The notes: generated by a model from the letters alone, not told the origin. A stretch of 64,000 nucleotides of DNA from Lepidostoma basale (GCA_022606425.2 JAHDVF020000053.1:186001-250000); one strand, 5' to 3'. Positions 42,344-54,764 are shown, counted from the first letter of the stretch. Made by a program: numbers and translations.

Positions 42344-43034
42344 CAATATACCTCTCGTAATGAGAAAAATTCGTTCCAACATCTTACTCGCTGTGTGAAA
42401 CACTCGTTAAGCAAAACAATTTTTCCTATATAAATCAATGCAAACTGTGATAATGCTTTCCATACCGAATAAATAATATTTTAATTGTGTTTTAAATATT
42501 TATTCAAATAAAAATATAAACTTTCAAGTTGTTAAAAATCTAAACATTTAGTTTATTTTTTATGAATTTATGACAAATAAATCATTATTTCGTACTAGAA
42601 ATGTTTTTGTCTACGCTTCAGAATTTGGTGAAAATGTGAATTATCTTTAAATACATTTGTAAAACGCATAATCTTTCCTTATAAGAACAGTTTCGCATGC
42701 TTTCAGCATTTCTCTTATTGCACCAGAAGATTCTTGTTCTACCACTTCTTCCTCCTCCACTAACAAACTCTCCTCCGTAACTACTTGCTGTGAATCACAA
42801 TGCAACTCCATAAACTCTTCGGTGGTCATCTCTTGACTGTGCTCTTTTACAAGCTCATCAATATCTTTGTTATCCACCTCTAGTCCCATGTTATTGGTAA
42901 AATATACAATCTCGTTAACTGTAGCCTCCACAGGTGCGTCACTCGTTATGCGAAATGTCGCTCGTAAAGGGAGCGTTTTTTTAACAATCTGTTTTATTCG
43001 TTACGCAAATTGCTCTTTATGAGAGGTTCCACTG
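42344..43034 (-). mobile_element. Pogo/Tigger-like element, deletion derivative
   Basis: The right end on the minus strand begins CAGTGGAACCTCTCATAAAG next to TA. The left end keeps a decayed inverse (caatatacctctcgtaatga). About 0.69 kb remain of an element that is normally 2 kb or more. The inside encodes only the C-terminal tail of a transposase. It lies between CPR genes A and B. Confidence 0.7.
42647..42931 (-). pseudogene. Tigger/CENP-B-like transposase C-terminal remnant
   Basis: This is an open minus-strand frame of 94 codons. It is strongly acidic with MGLEVDNKDIDELVKEHSQE, then MTTEEFMELHCDSQQ and a Glu/Val run. This pattern is characteristic of the C-terminal tail of Tigger-type (pogo) transposases. 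The catalytic DDE part is absent. Confidence 0.65.
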
Positions 43035-43890
43035 TACACTATATTTTAATACTGTGTATGTAGATAAATTCAGCAAAAGTAGAGAATGTTTTTAAACACG
43101 AAGACTCTCACACGGAATCGAAGACACAAGATGATTATTCTATGATAATCAACATTTTTAAAAAACTCCCGGTAATGTAGTGTGCTTGAATGAAATCTAC
43201 TTAGAAATAGGGTGAATCATGTGTGCTAACCGTAGCGCAGATAAATTAAATATTTTACGCACTTGCTTATACAGTATAGAAATTTTCTAGTATGTGCTAG
43301 GATATATGTACATAACATATTATTTTGTGCAGTTCACTTCACATTTTACCGCTTTTCAATAAAATAACGTTTTTATTACATTCAAGTCTAATGCAACAAT
43401 TAAAATACGTGTTTGTTAGTGTATTTCGGAATAACTTATGATATACAAACGCATATACTACAGTACATGAGATAACGGAGTTTTACATTCTTGATATAAA
43501 TTATATGAATTTTAAGTTTTTAATATAATTACAATTTATTTTCATAATTTCGCAAACGGAGATGGGTCAAGACTTTATATACATGTTTGCAAACCACACA
43601 TTAATCATTTGGCCTGTTTAAGCATATTGGAGTATCAAGGGTATTTAACCAATTTTAAAAATTTGAAGTTTTCCTCGAATGGTTATCTTAACTATGAAGC
43701 GGGAAAATAAAATATGCCATATATAGTGACATGGCTAAACTAATTATCTACACTTTTCAAGTGATTGTCAATTTATAATTCGAAGTTTAAATTAAAGCCT
43801 AAATATGTTTTTAATGCCACATTAGATAAGTCAGTTATTTCGGCCTGATGTCTTGAGAATACTCCAAAGTGAATAGTGAATTTTATTTCT
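43035..43890. other. AT-rich stretch, nothing recognised
   Basis: No supported feature. Confidence 0.4.
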
Positions 43891-43894
43891 TCTA

Positions 43895-44175
43895 TATTCG
43901 CCATCACTTTGTGTTGTGGATTCATAATTGAACCAAAAATAATTACTTTGTAAATCTATACTTTATTAAAATTCAAAATAGATATAAAATAAAAAACAAA
44001 CAGTTTTCGGGACACAGTAGCCCTTCATCACTGTTCTTATATATGTATATGCTTAATATACATATATAAGAACAGTTTAAGAATTTATAAGAACAGAACA
44101 GAATATAAGAACAGAATAAGAATTGAAAGTATCCCTTCATCACTGTTCTTATATATGTATATGATAAAAAATATT
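43895..44175 (-). repeat. Complex inverted repeat with hairpin core
   Basis: 'cccttcatcactgttcttat' occurs at 44021 and again at 44142 in direct order. 'atatacatatataagaacag' between them is the inverse. The minus-strand core is GTGATGA-A-GGG..CCC-GAAAAC (44003-44033). A family 4-like outer part ('ttcgggacacagtag') precedes it. Confidence 0.7.
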
Positions 44176-44399
44176 AATTAATGTGTTCAGTTTTGACAAA
44201 TGTGAAAATGATTTTTTTTTTACTTTTTATGCATTTCTTTGTTCAACGAAGTGTTGAATATATTTACAAATTTGCATACTGACTGGAGTATCATAAACCG
44301 AAACATTATTGTTTTGTTTTCATTTTTTGTGATATTTTTTATCTATTTTTATCCATGTATATTATACCTACTTTTATCTCTATTAATATTTTTTATATC

Positions 44400-44645
44400 T
44401 ATTCCCTGAGACGAAACCCAGCCTGCATCGCTCATGACGTACTATACTGGTCCCCTATGGGGGGATAGAAGAAGCGAGGCAGACCTAGAGCCACCTGGAG
44501 AAGAGCCCTGCAGAACGAGGTCAAAGCATCTTATGATGTTAGGCATCAGACATGCGATAGAGTCGGGTGGAGAAGGTTCTTTGAGCTCCTATGCACAACG
44601 GAGGTGTAACAGGGCCAGAAGAAAAAGAAGGGATATCTATTTTTA
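44400..44645 (+). pseudogene. LINE reverse transcriptase C-terminal remnant
   Basis: 'agaagcgaggcagacctaga' encodes the GRPRxTWRRAL-like block. It is followed by QNEVKASYDVRHQTCDRV, and 'agaagaaaaagaagg' is the tail. This is a different branch from families A and B. Confidence 0.6.
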
Positions 44646-44779
44646 ATTTAAATAATGTGTTGTTTTTCAAAATTAAAAAAAACGTTCAGTTAATTGTATT
44701 TCATTGAAGATATTCAAATCAATAATGTAAATATGTTATATATAACACTTCGTTAAATACAATTTTTGTTTTTTTCCAG

Positions 44780-44950
44780 ATTCATCCAGACTCCCCTTCA
44801 TTTTGTTGCAAGGCCAAGCCCCAGGTAGATGATATCCGGGCAGACCACAAAAGAGATGGATCGACAGCTGGGAATCTACCTCGCGGGAAGCTAAGTCCTC
44901 TTAAGAAACAGGCCTCAAGGCCTACACTTAGAAGAAGAAGAAGAAGGAGA
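44780..44950 (+). repeat. LINE 3' end with AAG tail
   Basis: 'ggtagatgatatccgggcag' and 'cctcgcgggaagctaagtcc', then (AAG)n at 44929-44946. It is too short for family assignment. Confidence 0.5.
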
Positions 44951-45074
44951 AAAAAATACATAAACATATATACATATATACACATATCTATATATAAACA
45001 ATTTACTACACTGTATTTTTTTTATATAAATATTATTTTTAAATGATTTTATATAGAATAAATAATAAATAATT

Positions 45075-45324
45075 GACTGCAATGAAAGTGAATAAAAATT
45101 GAGATGAGCCAGCCAAATTATATTTTAAGGCATGAAAATGTCAAGAGCACATGGAAGAGTGAGGGATTAAAGCAATACCCACCACCGGTCATCTCAGGAG
45201 GTACATGCATAATGCATGCAGGGCTCGCTATAAATACTGTACGCCGCTACCACACCGACACTGTGCACTTTGCCTTGCCCTGATAACCTACCACTGCCCA
45301 CTGCCCACTATCATCTCATTCAAG
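45075..45324 (+). promoter_or_regulatory. Proximal promoter and leader of CPR gene B
   Basis: It carries the same ordered blocks as in gene A, with small indels: 'gagatgagccagccaaatta', 'gaaaatgtcaagagcac', 'ggtcatctcaggaggtac', then 'aatgcatgcagggctcgcta' leading into the TATA box. Closer to gene C than to A in the last 60 bases. Confidence 0.75.
45229..45236 (+). promoter_or_regulatory. TATA box, gene B
   Basis: TATAAATA, 96 bases before the start codon, the same distance as in gene C. Confidence 0.85.
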
Positions 45325-48300
45325 ATGAAAACCTTCTTGGTAAGTAAATTGAATAATATCATTTCACAAACTTATTACGTATAAAAATTAAAGGACAAAC
45401 ACATCTCTATTGATATTAATTTGTTAAATCGCTCTTACCAACTTTAAAACGCAAGCCAAATGATTCTCATGACATGTGATAGGTAGGTAATCTATCGCCA
45501 TTATATTTATCACGGGAATTCTACACCAGACCAAAGACAATGTGACGATCACACTGCCATTGCTGGGAATTGAATCCGGAACTTCGGTATGATAGTCATA
45601 GCCTTGCCACTCGGTTAAGAATGTCGTTATATTATTACACAAAATAAAACATGACAATGAGACTTTAATCATTTGAATTATTAATCGAAAACTACGCAAG
45701 TAGTTTAAATGAAAGTCAAATTGAAATTTTTTTATTGTGTTTTTTTTTATATTTAAAAAAGTAAAAAATTAAACCTGTGACGTTTATTTGCCTAAACCAT
45801 GAAAAATGTGTTTTATAATCAATGCGAAAACATTTTTATTTTATTTGAACTAATGGGACTAGTTAATGTAAACGCTCTTAAGAAACGTGGATAGTTTCAA
45901 AACTGATTAGCAATGAATGTGATTAGTGGTTTAAACCAAAAAATATAATGTATCGTCCATTCTTTTGACCGAAACACTGTGATATTTTAACATTATTTAC
46001 TGTTTAATTTAAGTGCCAACATCGTTTGGCGAAACAGCTATCGCAAAATTCTCAAAAAGTTTATAAGTAAAATTTGTAATATTAAAACAGTGTTGTAAAT
46101 TAAACAGTTTAAAAAAAATGTCGGTAAAGTGTTGTTATAATGTGTAACAACAAAGTTAATTTCTTATAATTATTGTGGCACAAAATTTAACGATATGCAA
46201 TAATGGTGAAGCTTCTCATTCAAATTGTTACAACTATTTTCACTCCATTTATTTTATTCCAATATATGGCAGGATCAGAAGACATAAGAACGAACTATGT
46301 TGTTTTTTAACACCCTAGCTAAATAAAACGTGTCACTCTCATATAAAAACATAACACTAGTATAAAACTAATTATATCACAATAATAAAACACTTTTCAA
46401 GTTACGATAATACTTTCATATGAAGAACTTAATTTGCATTGTGACAACAACAACCACAAACCATCACGCCTTTTCTCCGAAGGGGTGGGCAGAGAAAATG
46501 TACCGTCACACTGCTCGATCCTGACACACATGTCTACATGTCTCTAGTTTCCTCCACATTCATACAGCGAGTCATACACACGTCGATTCTTCCGACTTCT
46601 AACATGGACGACCTTTAAAATTTGATTAATTTGGTCATGCCAAGTTTTCCTCGGCCTCCCACGACTCCGTACTCCATTACAACCATTGACGTGTAATTTT
46701 TTAACCATTCTTCCTTCATCCACGCGTTTCACATATCCAAACAGTATGACATTATAAAAAATATTTTAAAACTCTTTCTTATATATGTAGTTGAACTTCG
46801 TTATATGACGAATTGTCAATAAATGTTATTAGATAGTCGATATGGGATCTTACTTGATAAATTCATTTTTTGGCATTGTTGTTTCTTCTTCTTCACCATC
46901 TTTACTTCCATCCTCGCCATTATATCTCAAATTCTAGTGTTAGACGTACGACGTGACTATCATGGCCGCTAAAAAAATTTACAAACGGTGAAACTTGAAT
47001 TTAAGCATGTATAATATTAACAGGACGTTTTTAATTTTTTTATATTTGTACGGATTTTCGTCCGTATATCCCGAAGTTTGTTAAATAGAGGACCGTTATA
47101 TCGAGGATTTACTGTAATTTGATTTTTTATATTTTATAATTATACAGTATTAATTATATTTATTTCAGGTAATTTCCTTGGCCTGTGTTACGTTTGTGCT
47201 TGCGGACGTTAATGACGGACGCTACCGACCTGAGCTATACGATACTGGAAAGTAAGTAAAATATCACATATAACCACAAATTGTGTGAAAAATACTACAA
47301 AAAAAATCAGTTTTGATAATTTCTAAAGCTTTAACACAATTAATAGAATAATATGATTAGTTTAACGAAGATTCACATACCTTATAAAGTATTTTAAGAG
47401 CAAGAACGAGAAAAAAATTAACACAATGCATAGCAATTGTTTTGAGTTTTTTTTTACTTTGTTTCAATAAAATATATGGTATGTTTAGAGAAAATGGAGT
47501 ATAATAGTAAAACGTCCAAAATATTGACCTACGAATAATAATGTATTTTATTAGGATAGTATAGCACAGAAAAGTCAAAATCTAAATCTATCATTTCCCA
47601 AATATTAACTAGGAAACATTCAGAATTAATTGTATCTCTCTATTGAGACGTTTACAGAACTTATGACCTGTCATTAGTTGGGTTAAGCGATCGCTTTATG
47701 TAATACAATATTCCCCATTTCGTTCTTCTTACGAACACCACGTCTAAAACGCCTCGACCACCATATTCTGTTTCCAAATAATTTACATCTTCGTCTCTAT
47801 TGAAATACAATTAATTCTTAATTATTAACCCGTAATGAGTAAAATCCAGTATTTGTCTACAAGTATTTGCATACATTCAAAAAAACAAAATGTATGAAAC
47901 ATTCGTAAAGACACATTATTTTTTAAAAAGAGCAAAAATGTACCGTTTCTGTTGCAATATTTGTAGCCAAATTTTCGTTAAAAATATATTATATGTTTTT
48001 ACGAATTGTTTTTATTTAGAAATCAATTCATCCATTGTAATGTTATTACAATAAAAATAAACAGCAAACCAAACATAATGTGATGTTTATGAAATATGAT
48101 GCAGAATATTATCGTTTTATTGGCTTCTAAATTAAAAGGATTCCATATGATCCATTAAAAAATAAGATAAGAGAAAATTATCCTCGCAATTATCTGCTCA
48201 AAATAAAAAAATACCATCTAATAAAATGTATAATAATAATTTTATCGTGCTCAGGTACCGTAGCAACAACGATGGCCAGTACACTCATGTAGGGGATGGC

Positions 48301-51081
48301 GGACAAGGTCGATATTACGGAGGGGAAGAAGCAAAATTCAAGCACGCCCCTGCTGCTCCCGCCCAATCTCCTTTCCATGGAAACCCCAGGGTTGAGTTTA
48401 AACACAAGTTAGTGTAACAGATTTGACAGTTCATAATTTACATTTTTTTTAAGGTATAGATTGCTTCCGATTGAAGATGTAGACTTATTTCAAAATACAT
48501 TAATTCAACATTTGCTTATTGTTTCTTGAACAATGATGTAAAACTCCATATTTAATGACTAATACGAATGAAAACGTCAGTTTTCTAGAAGTTTTATTAT
48601 ATTTTATGAGAATGACGTGTTTTGCCCTTCTAAGGCATAATCAAATGTGTGTGACATTTGAAACATGAAAACGTCAGTTTTCTAGAAGTTTTATTATATT
48701 TTATGAGAATGACGTGTTTCGCCCTTCTAAGGCATTATCAAATGTGTGTGACATTTGATAATGTCTTAGAAGGGCGAAATATGCCATTCCCATAAAATAT
48801 AATAAAACTTCTATAAAACGGGCGTTTTCATTCGTTTTTTTTTATTTCATTATTTAAAAAAATATGTTTTATGGTTGTTCACGATTTCAATTGATTCAAC
48901 AGCCATTGGGAGTGATAAAATACCTTTCTAATGACGGAAACTATAGCGATTAGTGAAGTCAGAATGCTTTATATCTCCACGTTTGCCGTTCTAACAAGTT
49001 TCCAATATTAAGCAGCATTGATGATCATCAGTTTTATTTTAGGAGAAAAAGTGCCAATGATCCTTTCCGACTTTAGAACATATCAAACAGTACGCTTAAG
49101 CGGTTTTATTATCGCCGATGAACTGAATTTGGATTTCCCCTCACCAATATCCTGTTAATTATGAGTTTTGTTAACAAAACCATTTAATTAGAAATAGACT
49201 TGATCCTCATTTTCAAATCATATTTGCTTTCAAAATTAAATTCGATGTACATCTATTAATCTAGTTGCAAAATTTCGATAAAGAAGAAAATTCTTAACAG
49301 CAACAACAACAAACCATCACGCCGTTTCTCCGAAAGAGTAGGCAGAGGGAATGGACCACCACACTAATCTATCCTGACACACCTCTCTGGTTTGCTCCAC
49401 AATCATACAGCGAGTCATACACTCACGTCGATTCTTCCAACATCTATCATGGCCACCTTTAAAATTTGATCTATTTGGTCATGCCATGTTTCCCTCGGTC
49501 TTCTTTGACTCCGTAATCCATTCGCATCGTTGATGTATACTTTCTTAACTCTTCTTTCTTCATCGATGCGTTCAATGTGATCAAACCAACGAAGTAATCA
49601 TTTCATTATTTTATTCGTATTACTTTCTTCCGCTCTACATTCCTTTCTAATATCAGAATTTGAAACTTCGCTGCATCGTTTTACCACACGTACGTCTAAC
49701 GGATCTCATTTATTTGGCTCTCATCCATCTTCTGCCAGTATGCTTTGCTTCCGTACTGGAACTAGAACTCCATTGTGTGAAAAATACTATTAAATAAGTA
49801 AAAAATACTTTAAAAAACAAGAGAAATAAATAGTACCGGTTATTATACGCCACGCCGTATAATAATATTATATATAAATTGAGTCCTAGTTATTTATTGC
49901 GTGGGAAAAATATCAGTTCCTCTAAACTTGTAGGTATATTTTATATCCAATATCGATTAATCTTAATTTAGATATTAATGGTTTGTTGGGTATTATTTTT
50001 TGTGACATGATATATATAGTATTATTTAAAGATTAGCAATATTAGATTTACTGTGCATTCAGTATAATTTTAAATACAACATGATAAAAATCAATAAATG
50101 TAAAATATTATATATGTTCTCTCGTAAGAGTGTCAAACTACAAAAATTGTATTACAAGTTCTTCTTCTTTTCATGGTAGTTTAATCGTAACTGGTTATTT
50201 GCGAAATTTGGGCCATACTAAGGTCACACTGCATTACATAAAACAAGCAGATCATTGCAGGCAGATTACCTTAATGGCGGATAATGTTGCCATTTTGCCG
50301 ATCGCTTTAAATCAATTTGTTTTAATTAATATTAGTGAAATGCACACAAAAATGATGTAAAACTACATATTAAATAATCAAAATGAATGAAAACACATGT
50401 TTTGTACTTTCGTATTAACCACTTAATTTGTGGTATGACATAAACAAATGTTATATTAATAGACTTGTAAAATTTGTTTATAAACCACATATGTTTTGTA
50501 TAAGATTAATTATATTTTATAGGAATGACATATAAATATTTTATATATATATTTTACAATCTTTTTTTTTCCTAACTTTTGCCATCTTCTGGCTGTGTGT
50601 CTTTTTGAATCAAATGACTTTTGATTATGCTTAAGCACGGCGAATTATAACGTTTCCATAAAATTTCTTAAATACTGACATTTTTATTCATATTATATTT
50701 ACAATTAATGTATAATTATTACAATAATTATTTAAAACAATTTAAACTGATTCCAGGACTCCTGTGCAAAACACATACGTCCCTCCTTCAGTAGTCGTAA
50801 AACATACCGACATCCCAAGAAAGGAATCTGACGCCAAGATACTCCGCCAAGAGCAGGACATCACCCCTGAGGGCTACCACTACCTGTACGAGACGGACAA
50901 CCACATTTTTGCTGAGGAGAACGGACATCTGGAGAAGATCAATGAAAAAGAAGATGCCATGAAAGCCACCGGCTTCTACCAGTACATCGGCCCTGACGGC
51001 GTCCTCTACAGGGTGGACTACATTGCCGATGAAAATGGTTTCCAGCCCGTCGGTGCTCATCTGCCTCAACCGCCTCAATAA
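45325..51081 (+). CDS. RR-1 cuticular protein, CPR gene B
   Basis: Exons: 45325-45339, 47169-47251, 48255-48407 and 50757-51081, with GT-AG introns and the same phases as gene A, giving 191 residues. Signal peptide [17 protein letters not shown] before [16 protein letters not shown]. Exon 3 gives a Gly/Ala/His-rich linker ([20 protein letters not shown], then [12 protein letters not shown]). Exon 4 holds the RR-1 chitin-binding domain at about residues 124-184: [34 protein letters not shown]. Exon 4 differs from gene A at only 6 of 107 residues, while exons 2 and 3 are much less alike. The exon 3 donor is GTTAGT, weaker than in A and C. Role as for gene A: secreted cuticle protein expected to bind chitin. 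Intron 1 holds a SINE and a LINE end; intron 3 holds a three-armed family 2 MITE and a LINE end. Confidence 0.96.
45461..45628 (-). repeat. tRNA-derived SINE, copy 7 (intron 1 of B)
   Basis: It reads reversed from 'cgacattcttaaccgagtgg' to 'catgtcatgagaatca'. The B-box-like block is 'ggattcaattcccagc', diverged from the family. Confidence 0.82.
46455..46745 (-). repeat. LINE 3' end, family A (intron 1 of B)
   Basis: 'accatcacgccttttctccg' start. Minus-strand frame [12 protein letters not shown], then [15 protein letters not shown]. Confidence 0.8.
48560..48840. repeat. Foldback MITE, family 2, three arms (intron 3 of B)
   Basis: The left arm, starting 'gaaaacgtcagttttctaga', occurs twice in direct order (48569 and 48666) before the inverted right arm (48750-48835). 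The two left arms are nearly identical. Confidence 0.88.
49305..49765 (-). repeat. LINE 3' end, family A, longer copy (intron 3 of B)
   Basis: 'accatcacgccgtttctccg' then 'catgccatgtttccctcggt' and 'cattttattcgtattacttt'. It extends further 5' than most copies, to 'ccagtatgctttgcttccgt'. Confidence 0.75.
49766..50756 (+). other. Remaining intron 3 of B
   Basis: AT-rich. A decayed family 2-like piece ('gaatgaaaacacatgttttg') lies at 50385-50420 with a weak partner near 50650. It ends in CTGATTCCAG before exon 4. Confidence 0.45.
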
Positions 51082-51246
51082 CTTTCAATCTTTAATACCG
51101 TGCATTTTTATGTACAATACCTATGTATATTATTAGAAAGATACTGTATACAGCATAGAAACTTGTGTATTCTGTAAAAAATATATATTTACCATGTAAA
51201 AATGTATAAAAGAGAACGTAATGTTTTTATTAGATTTCATTATGAA

Positions 51247-51252
51247 AATAAA
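51247..51252 (+). promoter_or_regulatory. Poly(A) signal, gene B
   Basis: AATAAA, 166 bases after the stop codon, in the same sequence context as gene A. Confidence 0.75.
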
Positions 51253-51370
51253 AATATTTTTTCAAAAACAAATTTTATTTTATTTCATTGTAATTGTCTT
51301 GAACATCAAAAGCCTACAAACATTATTGTGACGGGTTAATAGTTAAATAACTTAAGGAGTTTCTTCAGAA

Positions 51371-51607
51371 AACTTCAACTACTTCCACTTCTGTCCTTAT
51401 TTCGACAGCTACCGGTTTCGCCAGGCTCGTTGTCATCGACAAACTGGTCTGTCCAACCCAGTCTGTCGATGCCAGCAAACCTGGCAAAACCGGTCGCTGT
51501 CGAAATAAAGACAAAAGTGGAATAGTTAATAAACATCATCTTATTTAATTACTATTTAAAATGAACTTCCATCAAGAGATTTCAGTAAAATCGTTTGATT
51601 ATCTAAA
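51371..51607. repeat. Foldback MITE, family 1, copy 3
   Basis: The arms carry 'cgacagctaccggtttcgcc' and 'ggcaaaaccggtcgctgtcg'; the right flank is 'acttccatcaagagatttca'. It splits the 3' flank that gene B shares with gene A just after 'aaacttcaac', so it inserted after the A/B duplication. Confidence 0.9.
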
Positions 51608-51900
51608 CATTTCGCCTTTTTAAAGCGTTGTTGGCCCACCAATTTGTCAGTACGCATTTGGGATTCAAACCGGATGCTCGTCCGTTTGTTCTTTGAATTA
51701 ATGTATCACTAATAAATGCTTGAGTATTTTATTTTATATTACTTACCAGCTAAATATGGTTACAAATGAGAAAAAAGCCATGCATGATGAACTTTTCTAG
51801 AAGCAATGAAATTTCACCCCTTACACGCGAGTCTATGTGCTCAAAAAAACAAAAAATTTAGCACGTTAAAGTGAAGCAGGGACATTACCAAGCCTTTCAA
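51608..51900 (+). repeat. 3' flank shared with gene A
   Basis: 'cccaccaatttgtcagtacg' continues the alignment with 41030-41200, with one short insertion (51690-51765). Confidence 0.72.
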
Positions 51901-51944
51901 TTATCTCTTTTTGTTGTTTAAAGCCTACTTACACATTCTTCTTC

Positions 51945-52200
51945 TTCTCGACGCTCCATCCTAGTGTGTGAATTGGCCTCTTCTACAGCAATCCTCCTCT
52001 GACTCCTGTCCCAGGCCTTCTCTCTAGACCAACATCCTCCAGTACGGCCGAGTTCTCAAAGTATCCCCTAATTAATTTGAAGACATGGGTTATTAGATGT
52101 CCATCTCTTCGAAGCTGTAAAGAATTGGTTCCGAGCATTCCCAGAAGAAATGCCGTGGGATAGAGCCACGGATAACTACCATACTCCCTCATGTAGAGAT
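51945..52200 (-). repeat. LINE family C internal fragment
   Basis: The minus-strand frame reads YPTAFLLGMLGTNSLQLRRD, then HVFKLIRGYFENSAVLEDVG. It is the clearest coding remnant of this family in the window; the same blocks recur at 41600-41770 and 62640-62760. Confidence 0.65.
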
Positions 52201-52389
52201 ATTTTATAGGGTAGTCCTAGTTTTGAGGTGATTGTGATTGTTTTCGTAATCATGTGTTCTTTTTTCATGCATGGTGATTAAATCTGCGATGAACCCTCCT
52301 CCTTTATACACATAATCATGTACTTTAATGATGTCATGATGCTATCATGATGATGTTACGATGCTAATATGTCATGATGACATGATGCT
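52201..52389. repeat. ATGATG-type short repeat patch
   Basis: Repeated 'catgatga' and 'gatgctatcatgatgatgtt' units at 52320-52395. Confidence 0.6.
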
Positions 52390-53210
52390 AGACTGGATAT
52401 GAGCGATTATCGTGCCTCTATACAAGGGTAAGGGATACCGTTTAGACTGCGAAAATTATGGGGGTATCAGTCTACTGAGCTCCGTTGGCAAACTATATGG
52501 CAGGAAACTGATAGAAATGTTAAGAATGATTACATCTAGAAAGATTTGGAATGTACAAGAAGCCTTCATGAATGAAGGTGGGTGGATGGGAATTTTTACC
52601 CTCTAAGACTAACTGATAAGTTTTTACAAAAGATTGATAACTTTTCTACACGTTTGTGTATCTACAAAAAGCGTATAATTGAGTCGATAGGAAGGAATTA
52701 TGAAAGGTTTTGACCGAGTATGAAGTAAACACAAGTAGATACGTGCTGTTGCATTATTTTAACGAATAAACGAAGTTATTGCATATTGTTTTGACATCAC
52801 TATTGGTGTCAAACAGGGTTGTGTGATGTCTTCATGGATGTTCAGTCTATTATTGGATAAGTGCATAAAAAACTAGAGAGTATAAATGCGGGGGGTAAGA
52901 TGAACCGTTTGTCAGTCAGCAGATGACCCTATCATAAACGCTGACAATATAGAGAATCTGGAAATCTTAGAATCAAGAATATATGAAGCATGCAATGAGA
53001 GTGACCTTGTTATGAATGTGTCTAAGTCTAAAATGATGTATTTGAATAAGTGCGAACGGCGAGAAATTGGAGCAAGTTAACGAATTAATTTAGCTTGGAA
53101 GCATGTTTACAAGTGACGAAAGAATGGAGATCCAAAATAGGCTTGGTTCTGCTTCTGGTTGCTCTCAAAGTCAACACTGCAACTAGATATGTATCTTGAA
53201 AAAGCAGACT
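52390..53210 (+). pseudogene. LINE reverse transcriptase fragment
   Basis: It starts IVPLYKGKGYRLDCENYGGI, then SLLSSVGKLYGRKLIE (52410-52510), the standard entry block of non-LTR reverse transcriptases. Later GVKQGCVMSSWMFSLLLDKC (52806-52865) follows. The YADD block is damaged ('cagatgaccctatcataaac', 52919). Several shifts and a deletion are present. It occupies the same place relative to gene C as 31900-32915 does relative to gene A. Confidence 0.85.
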
Positions 53211-53214
53211 TCAT

Positions 53215-53480
53215 CGATGTTTCAAAAATACATTAAAGGATTTTGCGTGTAACACAGAAACAATGACATCACCAAGAGTTTTATTGAACTCTTCTTGTTG
53301 TTTACAACCTACTTACAAATTAAGACAACTTTATTAAACTTGTTCTTAATAATTATTATTACGGAGACACTTGCCCACTTTTAGATTTAGAGATTTTTTA
53401 TAGTATTTCATTGAAATGTTAATTGTTTATATATCAAAATCTATGTTTGTTTGATTTTTTTATCAGTGTACGGATAAGGT
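53215..53480 (+). repeat. Segmental duplicate of 32930-33125
   Basis: See the block at 32930; same order and orientation, with about 70 extra bases in the middle. Confidence 0.7.
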
Positions 53481-54055
53481 TTCAGATATATCTTCGATCG
53501 GTTATTAAAACTCGCGTATTGAAGAGATTGTGGGGATTCTAGTTAATAAAGATCACGAATAACGTGTGTTCCCTTGAAAGGGGATCTTATTTTCCTCAAT
53601 AACTTATTATTTTTAAGTATCAACACCTCTTATATACCCGGAATAACCTGATAATTATCGATTAAATTCTTTGAGTTTTAAATGGATGAAAGCGTCTATT
53701 TTCTACAAATCTTATTTCATTAAGGGTGTGACATTCGTTACCTTAGTAGAATAAAATGAGATATCATTTAGAAAATAAATAACATTCAAAGCTATGCGAA
53801 ATATGTTCTTCCCATTTGATTTCGTAAAATCTATTGAAAATGAACGATTTTATGAATTTGAAAATCAAGTTATATAATAAACTATTTCATTTTTTAAATT
53901 TATTATTGAAAGTAATATTTTATTTATAAAGACGTCTGAAAGCATTTAAGGATTGCATTTGAAACATTTATTATTTTTATTATTGAGGGTAACAAACAGC
54001 AAATACAGTATATAAATACAAACACACAGAGACAACACAACAATGCCGAAGCAAT
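53481..54055. other. AT-rich stretch, nothing recognised
   Basis: No supported feature. Confidence 0.4.
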
Positions 54056-54059
54056 ACTT

Positions 54060-54480
54060 TGAAAGCTTCTTATTCTTCTTCTTCTCCTTATAGAGCTTTG
54101 GTCTGTTCCTTATAGACCTTTAGTCTGTTTCTGAAATCAGGCTGGCCTCTTTTGAGAGGTTGAATCCCAGCTATCTCTTCATCTCTTCGGTGGTCTTCTG
54201 GAGGGACGGCAGCCGGCAGGAATCTGATGCGCCACAGCGTGTGGGATTCTGGTGGGATCCATCCTCTGTACGTGCGCATTCCAGTATCTTCTGCGTTGTC
54301 TGCCCCATCTCACGACATCCTCCACCTTGCAGATCTCGCGGATGGCCGCATTTTTCTCACCCTATCGCAAATAATCTTTCCTGCTATCATCCTCAGCGTG
54401 ATAAACAAGGCTAGCAACCTGCTTTGTCGTAAAACAGCCAACTTGCTCACAGCCCACAGACAACTTTGAAAGCGTTTTAT
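54060..54480 (-). pseudogene. Retroelement C-terminal remnant
   Basis: Minus-strand frames read VRKMRPSARSARWRMS, then RGWIPPESHTLWRIRFLPAA and VPPEDHRRDEEIAGIQP, ending near an (AAG)n-like tail (54063-54088). GC-richer than its flanks. It resembles a LINE 3' end but is not one of families A to C. Confidence 0.55.
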
Positions 54481-54764
54481 CAAAACTGTGTTTGTAATAT
54501 CGGTGAGCAAGATTTCTCGAAAACGGCTAAACACATGAGTCTCAATTTTTACACAAGCATTATAAATACACTTTTAAGCATTTGATGTCATCTCGCCGAT
54601 CGATATTTTCTCTTTCATAAAAAATTAAGACCAAAAGTTTGATCGAATGTCGATTTTTTGTTTTAGAAGTCAGCATTTTATTTATATTTTGCTAATCATC
54701 TATCAATGTTTTGCTAAATTTTTCGATTTAATACTAGATTATACCTTATATAAAACTAACTAAC

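Noticed and set aside
48560..48840. Possible CRISPR-like direct repeats
   Set aside because: Two direct arms plus one inverted arm form a foldback element; no regular spacers, and the genome is eukaryotic.
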